NCBI RefSeq assembly: GCF_001278035.1
Contig: NZ_CP009452.1
Coordinates: 4,187,501 to 4,251,500, forward strand
Length of the DNA stretch: 64,000 nt
Direction: 5' to 3'
From: Sphingopyxis sp. 113P3
Lineage (GTDB): Bacteria > Pseudomonadota > Alphaproteobacteria > Sphingomonadales > Sphingomonadaceae
The position numbers and the translations under genes are program-made. The stretch's first letter is position 1, and each line of letters starts with the position of its first letter. This document shows, piece by piece, positions 25,605-36,211 of the stretch. The notes under the pieces are model-generated. The model was not told the origin of the DNA. It did no database searches and saw only the letters and a program-made list of their open reading frames with translations.

Positions 25605-25826
25605 ACCGACGGGGAGAGCTACAACGACGCGATCGGGCCGGCGAACGCCTCGGCCCGATCTCCGCAGCATGGAAGGACCGCAATCCGCGAGCGGATTGGC
25701 CGACCGGCGCGCCAGCGCCGCGCCGCCATGCTGATCGTCACCCGGCAGGGACGAGACCCGCAGGGGCTCGGTCGAAGCGGAGCGCAGATAGAGCGGCGGT
25801 CCCGAAGGGAGGCGCCAACTCCAATC

Positions 25827-25868
25827 TTGCAATTTTTTCCTTCATCGACTAATGTGCAGTCAATGACT
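25827..25868 (+). promoter_or_regulatory. fitAB promoter and candidate operator
   Basis: TTGCAA (25827-25832) and TAATGT (25850-25855) are spaced by 17 bases, close to a sigma-70 consensus. The 11-base palindrome AGTCAATGACT at 25858-25868 lies between the -10 and the fitA start. FitA-type antitoxins repress their own operon by binding such short dyads. Confidence 0.65.
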
Positions 25869-25881
25869 TATGGAGTTGCAT

Positions 25882-26127
25882 ATGGCCGTCATGACGATCC
25901 GAAACATCGACGATGCGATCAAAAATCGTCTGCGGCTGCGCGCTGCGATGCACGGCCGATCAATGGAAGACGAGGCCCGCGACATCCTGCGTTCGGCGCT
26001 GTCGACGGAAATCCCGCGGCCTCGCAATCTGGGCCAGGCCATCCATGAACGCTTCGCCGAGCTGGGCGGCGTCGATCTGCCTGACCTTCCCCGTGAGCCG
26101 ATCCGGGCGGTGGACTTCGGCGAATGA
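25882..26127 (+). CDS. fitA: FitA-like antitoxin
   Basis: The 81-residue protein is a FitA/Arc-type ribbon-helix-helix antitoxin. It has the pattern TIRNIDDAIKNRLRLRAAMHGRSMEDEARDILRSAL, followed by a tail that would fill the groove of the toxin. The start at 25882 has GGAG seven bases upstream; an earlier in-frame ATG at 25870 lacks one. The stop overlaps the toxin start by four bases (ATGA), the usual type II toxin-antitoxin arrangement. Confidence 0.92.
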   Translation: MAVMTIRNIDDAIKNRLRLRAAMHGRSMEDEARDILRSALSTEIPRPRNLGQAIHERFAELGGVDLPDLPREPIRAVDFGE

Positions 26128-26546
26128 TCGTCCTCGACACAAACGTCATTTCCGAACTGATGCGGCGCGAGCCTGACGCGAGGGTTATGGCGTGGATCGC
26201 CGAGCAGCCGATGGCGGGCGTATTCACGACGACGCTGACGCAGGCGGAAATCTTCTACGGCCTGGCGCTGCTTCCCAAGGGACGCCGCCGCGATGACCTG
26301 CTGGCGGCAGCGCGCCCGATGTTCGACGTCGATCTGGCTGGCCGCGTCCTGCCGTTCGACACCGAAGCGGCCCTTGCCTATCCCGAGATCGCCGCCGGGC
26401 GGAAACAGGGTGGCAAGCCGATCAGCCAGATTGACGCGCAGATTGCCGCCATCGTTCGGTCGCGCGGCGCGCGACTGGCGACTCGTAACGTCCGCGATTT
26501 CGCCGATTGCGGGATCACGGTCGTCGATCCGTGGGGCGAAGCATGA
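26124..26546 (+). CDS. fitB: FitB/VapC-like PIN-domain toxin
   Basis: The 140-residue PIN-domain protein is predicted to be an RNase toxin held by FitA. The acidic metal-binding residues are visible: Asp5 in VLDTNVISEL, Glu42 in TQAEIFYGLALL, Asp104 in ISQIDAQIAAI and a further Asp near 125 in TRNVRDFADCG. The gene is translationally coupled to fitA. Its location next to the recombinase at the ICE end suggests a role in element maintenance. Confidence 0.93.
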   Translation: MIVLDTNVISELMRREPDARVMAWIAEQPMAGVFTTTLTQAEIFYGLALLPKGRRRDDLLAAARPMFDVDLAGRVLPFDTEAALAYPEIAAGRKQGGKPISQIDAQIAAIVRSRGARLATRNVRDFADCGITVVDPWGEA

Positions 26547-26628
26547 CGCTCGCCGCCGCACGCCCCTATCTACGCTTCGCCGCGCGAGAGGCTTTGCGCG
26601 GGATGCGGATGCGGGGCAGCCTGCCGCG

Positions 26629-26874
26629 ATGGCCCTTCCTCGCAAGCTCCGCCGCCGCACGCCTCGTCGCTGGGCCGAATGCCCGGATGACCTGCTCGAT
26701 TACACCAATCGCGTCGCGCCGCGTCGGGCTTCGCGCCGGTCGCGCGAGGATGACGGGCCCATCATCGTCACCGATGACTGGCCGGAGCAGGTTCCGATCG
26801 GCGACGCGGAGTTGCGCGCGATCGAAGGCTACATGCGGCAAGAGCTGGACAAGCTGTTCGGACCATTGCCGTGA
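26629..26874 (+). CDS. Small hypothetical ICE protein
   Basis: The 81-residue frame starts with a basic stretch (LPRKLRRRTPRRWAECPDDL) and ends with an acidic helix (IGDAELRAIEGYMRQELDKLFGPLP). It lies between the toxin gene and the recombinase, 18 bases before the latter. The balanced composition and codon use of this frame favour it over the overlapping frame at 26543, which starts at the toxin stop but reads like a shadow. The ATG at 26629 has no clear ribosome site, so the start is uncertain. Function unknown. Confidence 0.6.
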   Translation: MALPRKLRRRTPRRWAECPDDLLDYTNRVAPRRASRRSREDDGPIIVTDDWPEQVPIGDAELRAIEGYMRQELDKLFGPLP

Positions 26875-26892
26875 AGTGAGGAGTAAAGCGTC

Positions 26893-28817
<1,925 letters not shown>

Positions 28818-28841
28818 TGAAGAAAATCAATAATTTATGGA

Positions 28842-28865
28842 GATTTTGAGGCGCGATTTTGAGGC
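28842..28865. repeat. 11-bp direct repeat at the tRNA junction
   Basis: GATTTTGAGGC occurs at 28842-28852 and again at 28855-28865, separated by two bases, directly next to the point where the truncated tRNA loses similarity to an intact tRNA. The placement suggests it formed during or after a recombination event. A further tandem ATGCTTACGT pair lies at about 28751-28771. Confidence 0.6.
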
Positions 28866-28867
28866 TT

Positions 28868-28916
<49 letters not shown>

Positions 28917-29040
28917 CGCTAGAGCGCGCCTCTAGCAAGCCCGGATGGCGCCAGCAATCGAATAAAGAACCCGATTGCGCATTGCGTATCGAGGGCAGGA
29001 TGTGCGAAGCGCGGCCGCGCCGAACCCTGGGGGACTGTGC

Positions 29041-30105
29041 GTGGCAAATTCCGAACAGCGCTGGCCGATGGCAGCCGACCTCTATGGAGAGCTGCAGCTC
29101 GAGACGGCACGTCCGGCTTCGCGGCGCTGGCGCGACTTTCTGCCCGGCGGGCTTGTTGCCGCAATCGCTGCGCTCGCAGCCGCATGGCTCGCCGATCATT
29201 ATGCTGTGCCAATCGTCCTAATGGGCCTGCTCATCGGCCTTGCCCTTTCCTTTCTGTCGCAGGACCGGCGCACGCACGCGGGACTCGATCTGATGTCGCA
29301 GACCGCGCTGCGCCTCGGCATCGTCCTCGTCGGCGCGCGAATCACCGCCTCGCAGCTCTCCGAGCTTGGCCCGCTCCCCTTCGTGCTGCTCATCCTCATC
29401 ATGCTGACCGTGATCGTCGCCACACTCGCAAGCGCGCGATGGTTCCGGCAGCACCGCCACGCCGCGCTGCTCGCCGGCGGGGCGACCGCGATCTGCGGTG
29501 CCTCGGCCGCACTCGCGCTCTATTCGCTAATCGGGGACAAACGCGTCGACCAGGCGCGCTTCACGCTGACCCTTGTGGGTATCACCGTCGCGAGCGCGCT
29601 TGCGATGACGCTCTACCCGGTCCTCGCGGCGCAGCTCGGCCTGTCAGACACCCAGGCAGGCTTCCTGATCGGCGCCTCGATCCACGATGTCGCGCAGGCG
29701 ATCGGCGGCGGTTTCTCCTTCTCACAGCAAGCTGGCGAGGTGGCGACAATCGTCAAGCTGACGCGCGTGGCGCTGTTGGCGCCGATGCTGATGCTTCTTG
29801 GTCTCTGGCTCGGCCGCAGCGGCGAGACGGCGGCAGAAAAGGCACGCATTCCGCTGCGTCTTCCGTGGTTCATCCTGGGCTTCCTCGCTCTCGCCGCGAT
29901 CAATTCCGTGGTGCCCCTGCCCGAACCGCTACGGGACGGGGCCGCGACGATTGCGCAGGCACTGCTGCTCCTCGCGATTGTCGCCACCGCGATGAAGGCG
30001 CGGCTGCATCTGCTCGTGGATCAGGGCTGGCGCAGTTTCGCGCCGATCATCGTCGCGACGGTGACCAGCTTCGCGCTGTCCCTCGCTGCCGCATTGAGCC
30101 TTTGA
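29041..30105 (+). CDS. YeiH/UPF0324-family membrane transporter (putative sulfate exporter)
   Basis: The 354-residue protein has about ten hydrophobic segments and the family blocks LGIVLVGARIT, GGATAICGASAALA and GASIHDVAQAIGGGFSFS. The family is annotated as putative sulfate or taurine-related exporters on limited evidence, so the substrate is unsure. I chose GTG 29041 because GGGGGA precedes it by about seven bases; an ATG nine codons later is possible. It is the first chromosomal gene to the right of the ICE. Confidence 0.88.
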   Translation: MANSEQRWPMAADLYGELQLETARPASRRWRDFLPGGLVAAIAALAAAWLADHYAVPIVLMGLLIGLALSFLSQDRRTHAGLDLMSQTALRLGIVLVGARITASQLSELGPLPFVLLILIMLTVIVATLASARWFRQHRHAALLAGGATAICGASAALALYSLIGDKRVDQARFTLTLVGITVASALAMTLYPVLAAQLGLSDTQAGFLIGASIHDVAQAIGGGFSFSQQAGEVATIVKLTRVALLAPMLMLLGLWLGRSGETAAEKARIPLRLPWFILGFLALAAINSVVPLPEPLRDGAATIAQALLLLAIVATAMKARLHLLVDQGWRSFAPIIVATVTSFALSLAAALSL

Positions 30106-30135
30106 CGCCCTGACGTCACGGTAACATCGGGGACC

Positions 30136-30963
30136 TTAGCCTTTTGGCAGCGCCCAGCTCACCGTCAGCTGCGTCGCCCGGCGCGGAATATCGAGCTTTG
30201 CTTCGCTGAAATTGACTTTCTCGTTCGGCGGCAGCGTCCGCACGGGCGGCTTGATCGTCCAACTATAGACGATCGTTCCCTGCGCATCGCGCAGCTCAGC
30301 AAGGATGGGCGGAACGCGCTGCTCGCGGTCGGTCGGGTTGATGATCACCCCCGACGCTGCAAAATAGATGGTGCCGTCGGCGAGTTCGCGATGATCCTGA
30401 TTGGGCGGGAGCTCGATGACAAGGTCGGGTTCATCGATCGTGCCGGGCAGCCCGAGACCCTGCGCCCAGCTCGGTAGACCGAAGTAGAGGAGCGCACCCG
30501 TCGCGCCGACCATCAGCACGGCCGCGCCCGCGGCGATCATCGTCCATCGTTTCGCGGGATTGCGGCGCGGCCGGCGGAAGGGGAGCGGCTCTTCGGCAGC
30601 CAAGGGGGGTACCGGCCTGGGTGCCGGTTCCGACGCGGCGGCAAAGGCCTCAGGCGGAGGGGGCGGGGAGGCGACGACCTCGTCAGTGTTTGCCGCAGCG
30701 GGCGGCACTGGAGGCGGGGCGACCGGCGCCGGCGAGGGCCCGTCGTCGGCTCCTTGCGCCGGACCGGGACCAGGCACCGGGGCACGCGCAGCGTCGGGCG
30801 CTGGCGCAGTTGGAGGGGGCGGCGGAACGGCCCCGGCGGCGGCTGCAGGCTCCTGGAACCAGCTGTGACGGCAATTGGCACAGCGTACGGTGCGGCCATT
30901 GGGTCCAATCGCCGTATCGGGCACAACATAGCGGGTATGGCAGGACGGACAGGCGAGGATCAT
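30136..30963 (-). CDS. Zinc-ribbon (MJ0042-type) membrane protein
   Basis: The 275-residue protein begins with a zinc-ribbon, [12 protein letters not shown] and [10 protein letters not shown] (four cysteines). A Pro/Ala-rich linker, one membrane segment near residues 137-157 ([20 protein letters not shown]) and a C-terminal DUF3426-like beta domain follow ([32 protein letters not shown]). Proteins of this design are frequent in alphaproteobacteria, usually next to ftsE, as here in divergent orientation. Function unknown. The start ATG at 30963 follows GAGGGGG. Confidence 0.88.
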   Translation of the reverse strand: MILACPSCHTRYVVPDTAIGPNGRTVRCANCRHSWFQEPAAAAGAVPPPPPTAPAPDAARAPVPGPGPAQGADDGPSPAPVAPPPVPPAAANTDEVVASPPPPPEAFAAASEPAPRPVPPLAAEEPLPFRRPRRNPAKRWTMIAAGAAVLMVGATGALLYFGLPSWAQGLGLPGTIDEPDLVIELPPNQDHRELADGTIYFAASGVIINPTDREQRVPPILAELRDAQGTIVYSWTIKPPVRTLPPNEKVNFSEAKLDIPRRATQLTVSWALPKG

Positions 30964-31129
30964 GACCCCCTCTAAACACGCTGCACCCCACGCTGGCAAG
31001 CGCCGCGTCGCCCTGGCGGGCGGATAGGCGCTTGTCCTCGCCGAAGAGCCGTGTAACAGCCAAGGACATGAGCGTGGAGGCTCCCCTGTTTTTCCGCCCG
31101 GCGGCGCGGCGCTGGCTGCGGCTGACGTC

Positions 31130-31858
31130 ATGACGGACGCAGCCGCTCCCCGTCCAGGCGGGCCGATGGTCGAGTTCGACAGTGTCGGTCTGCGCTATGG
31201 CCCCGATGCCGAGATCCTGTCCGACATCAGCTTCAATCTGCAGCCGGGAAGCTTCTACTTCCTTACAGGGCCATCGGGTGCGGGAAAGACGTCGCTCCTC
31301 AAGATGCTCTACCTTGCGCAGCGGCCGAGCCGCGGGATCGTGCGGCTGTTCGGCGAAGACCTGGTCGCCATGCCGCGTCACCGCCTCCCCGGGTTTCGTC
31401 GGCGCATCGGCGTCGTCTTTCAGGATTTCCGCCTGATCCCCCATCTCTCGGCGCGCGACAATATCGCACTGCCGCTACGCATCGCCGGGGTGAGCGAAGA
31501 GGATCTGTCAGGCCCGGTCGGCGAGATGCTGAGCTGGATCGGGCTCAGCGAGCGTGCCGACGCGCGCCCCGCGACGCTTTCGGGCGGTGAGCAGCAGCGT
31601 GTCGCGATCGCGCGCGCGGTGATTGCGCGCCCTCAATTGCTCGTCGCCGACGAGCCTACCGGTAACGTCGACCCAGACATGGCCATGCGGCTTTTAGGAT
31701 TGTTCGAGGCCCTCAACCGCCTCGGCACCACCGTCGTCGTCGCAACGCACGACATCCACCTGATCAGCCGCATCGACAATGCGCAGATGATGCGGCTGGA
31801 AAAGGGACGGCTCGCCGATCCGACTGGCGCGCTGCGCTATCCGCCGAACCGCGCGTGA
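31130..31858 (+). CDS. ftsE: FtsE, cell-division ABC ATPase
   Basis: FtsE is the ATP-binding partner of FtsX and controls peptidoglycan hydrolysis at the division site. The 242-residue protein has Walker [11 protein letters not shown], signature [14 protein letters not shown], and Walker [13 protein letters not shown] with the H-loop VVATHD. It is directly followed by ftsX with a four-base gap. The pair and their order are conserved in bacteria. Confidence 0.96.
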   Translation: MTDAAAPRPGGPMVEFDSVGLRYGPDAEILSDISFNLQPGSFYFLTGPSGAGKTSLLKMLYLAQRPSRGIVRLFGEDLVAMPRHRLPGFRRRIGVVFQDFRLIPHLSARDNIALPLRIAGVSEEDLSGPVGEMLSWIGLSERADARPATLSGGEQQRVAIARAVIARPQLLVADEPTGNVDPDMAMRLLGLFEALNRLGTTVVVATHDIHLISRIDNAQMMRLEKGRLADPTGALRYPPNRA

Positions 31859-31862
31859 CGTC

Positions 31863-32768
31863 ATGATCATCCCGCGCGTCCCCATCCAGCACCGCCGCCT
31901 GCTCCCTGACCGCCGCCTGTCAGGACAGACCCCCTGGGTGATCGCGATCCTGATGATGCTGACGCTGCTCGCAGCCGCTGCCGGCATCGGGCTTGCCCGC
32001 TCGGCCAATGCGATCGGTGACGCGATCGCGGGGCGGGTGACGGTGCAGATTGTCACCGCCAATCCGGTGACCCGTGCCGAGCAAGCCTCCGCGCTCCGCC
32101 GCGCCGCCGCCGCCCAGCCTTACGTTCGCACCGCGCGGGCAGTCGAGCAGGCCGAATTGCTTGCAACGCTCGGCCAATGGTTTGGCGGCGAGAATGGCGA
32201 GGATCCCGTCCTCAAGTCGCTGCCCCTGCCCGCCCTCGTCGACGTCGATTTCGTGGGCGGCGAGCGTGCCGGCCAGCTCAACCAGTTGCGCGCGCTGGTC
32301 GCCCAGACAGCGCCGGGCGCCAGGATCATCCCGCACGCCGAGTGGCTCGGACCGGTCGCGCGGCTGATCCGCTCGCTCGCCTGGGTTGCAGGTGCGCTGG
32401 TGGTACTGATGATTCTCGCCAGCGCAGCGGTTGTCATCATGACCGCGCGCGCGGCGCTCGGGACCCATTTTGCAACGATCGAGATGCTGCACCTGATCGG
32501 CGCGACCGACCGGCAGATCGCGCGACTGTTCCAGCGCCGTATCGCAATCGACACCGCTTATGGCATCGCGCTCGGCACTGCGGTAGCGGCGGCGATATTG
32601 CTGCTCATCGCCTGGCAATGGGCGAGGGTGACCGCGGGGCTGGCCGCCACCGCGTCACTGGGGGCCGCAGGCTGGGCGCTCTTGCTGGCGCTGCCGCTAT
32701 TGGCTATCGCGCTGGCTGCTTTGACGGCGCGCCAGACGCTGCTCGCCGCGCTCAAGAAGATTTTATGA
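31863..32768 (+). CDS. ftsX: FtsX, cell-division ABC transporter permease-like protein
   Basis: The 301-residue protein is the membrane partner of FtsE. One membrane segment near residues 22-43 is followed by a periplasmic domain and three further segments after about residue 170 (WVAGALVVLMILASAAVVIM and later), with the block TIEMLHLIGATDRQIARLFQ that contacts FtsE. The stop overlaps the next start (ATGA), so the YdcF gene is probably in the same operon. Confidence 0.95.
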   Translation: MIIPRVPIQHRRLLPDRRLSGQTPWVIAILMMLTLLAAAAGIGLARSANAIGDAIAGRVTVQIVTANPVTRAEQASALRRAAAAQPYVRTARAVEQAELLATLGQWFGGENGEDPVLKSLPLPALVDVDFVGGERAGQLNQLRALVAQTAPGARIIPHAEWLGPVARLIRSLAWVAGALVVLMILASAAVVIMTARAALGTHFATIEMLHLIGATDRQIARLFQRRIAIDTAYGIALGTAVAAAILLLIAWQWARVTAGLAATASLGAAGWALLLALPLLAIALAALTARQTLLAALKKIL

Positions 32769-33295
32769 TCAAGCGCCTGATTTCGCTCCTCTTCCTCGTC
32801 TGGGTGCTCGGCTTCGCCTGGTTCGCGCTGCTGCCGCCGATGCCGGCGCCGCCGCAGAAGACCGACGCGATTGTCGTGCTGACCGGCGGACCGGGGCGGA
32901 TCGACCGCGCTCTCGAGCTGCTGGAGACGGGACAGGCAAAGCGGCTCTTGATCAGCGGTGTCGCGCGCGAGGTGAAACCGCGCGAACTCGCCGCGGAATA
33001 TGAGCGGCCCCAAAAGCTCTTCGATTGCTGCATCGCGCTTGGCTTCGAGGCCGAGGATACGCGCTCCAACGCCACCGAGGTCGCGAGCTGGGTTGCGCGG
33101 CGCAACTACAAGACGGTGCGGCTCGTCACGACGGACTGGCACATGCGCCGCGCCCAATATGAGATCGGTCGCGCGGTGGGCGACGCGGTGACCATAATTC
33201 CCGACGCGGTGCGCAGCCGTCCGACCTTCTCGACCCTGTTTCGCGAATATCACAAATATCTCGCGGGACTGGCGGGCGGTCTCCTAGGGCTGTAA
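32765..33295 (+). CDS. YdcF-family (DUF218) protein
   Basis: The 176-residue protein has an N-terminal membrane anchor (LISLLFLVWVLGFAWFALL) and a DUF218/ElyC-SanA-type domain. Visible blocks are DAIVVLTGGPGRIDRALELL, RLLISGV, SNATEVASWV and VRLVTTDWHMRRA. Related proteins act in envelope synthesis, but the reaction is not established. It is coupled to ftsX by a four-base overlap, and an acyltransferase gene follows nine bases on. Confidence 0.9.
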   Translation: MIKRLISLLFLVWVLGFAWFALLPPMPAPPQKTDAIVVLTGGPGRIDRALELLETGQAKRLLISGVAREVKPRELAAEYERPQKLFDCCIALGFEAEDTRSNATEVASWVARRNYKTVRLVTTDWHMRRAQYEIGRAVGDAVTIIPDAVRSRPTFSTLFREYHKYLAGLAGGLLGL

Positions 33296-33304
33296 GCCCC
33301 GCCC

Positions 33305-34033
33305 GTGCACTATACTCTCGCCCTTTTCCGCTCCATCCTGTTCTGGCTCGCCTTCTTCCTCGCCAGCACCATCTGCTCGATCGGCGCCGTCGTCGCGTTG
33401 CCGATTTCGCACCTCGCGACGCGCGCATTCGTGCGGGGCTGGGCTGCCTTCCACCGGCTCATATGCCGGGGTATCCTGGGGCACCGGATCGTTGTCGAAG
33501 GCGCGATGCCCGACACACCTGTCCTCTATGTCTTCAAGCATGAGGGGGCGTTCGAAACAATCGAACAGCCCTTGCTGTTCCGCTGGCCCGCGGTGTTTGC
33601 AAAGGAGGAGCTCTTCTCGATACCAGTCTGGGGGCAGGCGGCACGCTTCTATGGTCTCATCCCGGTCGATCGCGACGGCGGGGGCAAGGCGATGCGCGCC
33701 ATGCTCGCCGCCGCAAGGGCAGCGCTCAACGCGGGCCGCCCGCTCGTGCTCTTCGCGGAAGGCACGCGCGTCCCGCATGGGCTCGCGCCGCCCCTCCGCG
33801 CCGGCTTTGCCGGTATGTACCGCTTGCTCGGCGTGCCGGTGATCCCGGTCGCGGTGGACAGCGGCATCGCCTACCCGCCCCACCGCTGGGTCAAATGGCC
33901 TGGCACGATCACCTACAAAATCGGCGACACGATCCCTGCGGGTCTTCCCCGCGAAGAGGCCGAGGCGCGCGTCTGGCGCGCGATCAACGCGCTCAATCCG
34001 CCCGAGGCGCTGGAGCAGCCGGCTTCATCATAA
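33305..34033 (+). CDS. 1-acyl-glycerol-3-phosphate acyltransferase family protein (PlsC-like)
   Basis: The 242-residue membrane protein has an N-terminal hydrophobic helix and the acyltransferase motifs. The expected H-x4-D block is HEGAFET, which lacks the Asp; FAEGTRVPHG is the second motif, and VIPVAVDS comes later. The missing Asp after FKHEGAFE (where NHxSxxD is usual) is odd for PlsC but occurs in some alphaproteobacterial relatives with HxSxxE. It starts with GTG 33305, directly after the ftsE-ftsX-ydcF operon. The likely role is phospholipid synthesis or remodelling. Confidence 0.85.
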   Translation: MHYTLALFRSILFWLAFFLASTICSIGAVVALPISHLATRAFVRGWAAFHRLICRGILGHRIVVEGAMPDTPVLYVFKHEGAFETIEQPLLFRWPAVFAKEELFSIPVWGQAARFYGLIPVDRDGGGKAMRAMLAAARAALNAGRPLVLFAEGTRVPHGLAPPLRAGFAGMYRLLGVPVIPVAVDSGIAYPPHRWVKWPGTITYKIGDTIPAGLPREEAEARVWRAINALNPPEALEQPASS

Positions 34034-34105
34034 TTCCGTTCGCGTTGAAAAGGGCGGGGATCCCGCATGGTTTCCCGGCACCTTCTGCTCCGCACGCGCG
34101 GGTTT

Positions 34106-35008
34106 CTAATGCTTCCGGCCGAAGTCGGGCGCCGGATCATCCTGACCTTCGGCGATAATCGAACGACGGATCGCCCGCGTTCGCGTGAACCACGCCTCAA
34201 GCTTGTCGCCGTCGCCGCGACGGATGGCCTGCTGAAGCACGGTCAGGTCTTCGTTGAAGCGCTGCAGCGTTGCAAGCACCGCGTCCTTATTGGCGAGAAA
34301 AACGTCGCGCCACATCACAGGGTCACTCGCCGCGATGCGCGTGAAATCGCGAAACCCACCCGCGGAATATTTGATCACTTCGCTCTCGGTCACTTCCTCA
34401 AGCTCGCTCGCGGTACCGACGATCGTATAAGCGATCAGGTGCGGCAAATGGCTCGTCACGGCAAGCACCATGTCGTGATGTTCGGCGTCCATCGTGTCGA
34501 CGGTCGCGCCGAGTGCTTGCCAGAAGCCGGTCAGCGCGGCGACAGCATCCACCGGCGCGTCGGGGGCGGGGGTGATAATGCACCAGCGCCCTTCGAACAG
34601 CGTCGCAAAGCCCGCGGCGGGGCCGCTGTTTTCAGTCCCCGCGACCGGGTGCGCCGGGATAACCAGGTGACCAGGCAGCGCCGCGCGCAGCGCCGCACCC
34701 ACTCCTGCCTTCGATGAGCCGACGTCCGAGACGATCGCGCTTTGCGCAAGCCCCGGCGCCATGGCGCGTGCCGCATCGGCCATACCGCCAACCGGCACGG
34801 CCAGAATCACAAGGTCGGCGTCCCTCACCGCATCGGCTGCATCGTCTGCAATACGGTCACAAAAGCCGAGCAAGCGCGCCTCGCCCCTCACCTCGGCGCT
34901 GACATCGTGGCCGGTCACTGCCACACCCGGCAACCGAGCCTTGACCGCGCGTGCGATCGAGGAGCCGATCAGCCCGAGCCCTATGACTGCAAGACGTTCG
35001 ATCGCCAT
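34106..35008 (-). CDS. tyrC: Prephenate/arogenate dehydrogenase
   Basis: The enzyme makes the 4-hydroxyphenylpyruvate or tyrosine precursor. The 300-residue protein has the Rossmann start IGLGLIGSSIARAVK and family motifs VSDVGSSKAGV, HPVAGTENSGP (with the catalytic His) and HLPHLIAYTIVG, a regular TyrA/TyrC length. It lies eight bases downstream of hisC on the same strand, the common sphingomonad pair, and probably shares its promoter. The choice between prephenate and arogenate cannot be made from sequence. Confidence 0.93.
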   Translation of the reverse strand: MAIERLAVIGLGLIGSSIARAVKARLPGVAVTGHDVSAEVRGEARLLGFCDRIADDAADAVRDADLVILAVPVGGMADAARAMAPGLAQSAIVSDVGSSKAGVGAALRAALPGHLVIPAHPVAGTENSGPAAGFATLFEGRWCIITPAPDAPVDAVAALTGFWQALGATVDTMDAEHHDMVLAVTSHLPHLIAYTIVGTASELEEVTESEVIKYSAGGFRDFTRIAASDPVMWRDVFLANKDAVLATLQRFNEDLTVLQQAIRRGDGDKLEAWFTRTRAIRRSIIAEGQDDPAPDFGRKH

Positions 35009-35016
35009 CGCCGCAG

Positions 35017-36132
35017 TCAGCCCGCAAGCGCGGCGCGGATCGCCGCCGCCAGCCCTCGCGTCTCTTCCTCGGTGCCGATCGTCATGCGCAGCGCATGTGG
35101 CAGCCCCTGCCCCGGCAGCCAGCGTACGATATAGCCCGCGTCCATCAGGCGATTATACACCGTCTCGGCGCTCACGCTGCCCTCGAACAGCACGAGCAGG
35201 AAGTTTGTCGCCGACGGTACGACGCGCACGCCATGATTCCCCAGCCCCTCTATCTCCCGCGCCAGCCAGGCGCGCCACCGGGCATTATGCTCGCGGCTGC
35301 GGATTACAAAATCATCATCGCCGAGCGCTGCGACCGCCGCTGCCTGTCCGGCGCGCGTGACATTGAAGGGGAGGCGAATGCGGTGCAGTGACGAAATCAC
35401 GTCCGAAGACGCATAGCCCCACCCGATCCGCTCGGCGGCGAGGCCGTGAATCTTCGAAAAGGTCCGGGTGACAAAGACGTTCGGCTCTGTCTTCGCCAGT
35501 TCGAGGCCGCCGTCGTCCTGGTCGGGCGCGAGATATTCTGCATAGGCCTGGTCGATCACGAACAGCACATCCTTGGGCAGGCCCGCATGGAGCCGCGCTA
35601 CCTCCTCGCGCGTCGCGAGGGTCCCGGTCGGATTGTTCGGATTGGCAAGATAGACGACGCGTGTCTTGTCGGTCACCGCGGCGAGGAGCGCGTCGACATC
35701 GGTCGCATAGTCGCGATCCTCGGCCTCGACGGGGGTTGCGCCGACCCGCCGGGCCGCGATCTCGTAGACCGCAAATCCATAACGCACATAGAGAATCTCG
35801 TCGCCCGCGCCGGCGTAGGTCCCGGCGGCAAGGTGCAGCAGTTCGTCCGACCCGTTGCCGCAGATGATGCGCGACGGATCGAGCCCGAACTTGGCGGCAA
35901 TCGCTTCGCGCAGATGGTTGGATCCCGGGTCGGGATAGCGCGATAGAGCATCGGCGGCGCCCTGCGCTGCCGCGAAGGCTGCGCGCGCCGCATCGCTGGT
36001 GCCGAGCGAGTTTTCGTTCGCGCTGAGCTTGATCAACGGCCGCCCGTCGGCGCCCGCGGACTTGCCGGGAACATAGGGAGCGATGCCGCTGATCCACGGC
36101 TTCGGTGTGAGCGTCGGGGTCACGTTGGTCAT
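35017..36132 (-). CDS. hisC: Histidinol-phosphate aminotransferase
   Basis: HisC is the PLP enzyme of histidine synthesis and can also serve aromatic amino acids, in keeping with the neighbouring tyrC. In 371 residues it shows [28 protein letters not shown], the PNNPTG motif and the PLP-Lys region [18 protein letters not shown]. The ATG at 36132 is the correct start because an extension to 36171 has no support. It is divergent from metX with an 79-bp gap. Confidence 0.95.
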   Translation of the reverse strand: MTNVTPTLTPKPWISGIAPYVPGKSAGADGRPLIKLSANENSLGTSDAARAAFAAAQGAADALSRYPDPGSNHLREAIAAKFGLDPSRIICGNGSDELLHLAAGTYAGAGDEILYVRYGFAVYEIAARRVGATPVEAEDRDYATDVDALLAAVTDKTRVVYLANPNNPTGTLATREEVARLHAGLPKDVLFVIDQAYAEYLAPDQDDGGLELAKTEPNVFVTRTFSKIHGLAAERIGWGYASSDVISSLHRIRLPFNVTRAGQAAAVAALGDDDFVIRSREHNARWRAWLAREIEGLGNHGVRVVPSATNFLLVLFEGSVSAETVYNRLMDAGYIVRWLPGQGLPHALRMTIGTEEETRGLAAAIRAALAG

Positions 36133-36172
36133 GCCGCGCCGTTTAGCGGCTGCACCGCCCGAGTCCAGCACG

Positions 36173-36200
36173 TTGACAGCGCCCCACTGCGCGCTTAGCC
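36173..36200 (+). promoter_or_regulatory. metX promoter candidate
   Basis: TTGACA (36173-36178) and TTAGCC (36195-36200) are spaced by 16 bases in the gap between hisC and metX. The predicted transcript would begin only a few bases before ATG 36212, so a near-leaderless message is implied and there is no room for a riboswitch. Confidence 0.4.
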
Positions 36201-36211
36201 CCGCGCGAGCG

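Noticed and set aside
23613..26048. 811-codon open frame on the plus strand
   Set aside because: It is antisense to the ParB-like gene, crosses the structured gap and shows no family pattern. High GC produces such open frames.
36133..36211. SAM riboswitch before metX
   Set aside because: The promoter lies too close to the start codon to leave room for one.
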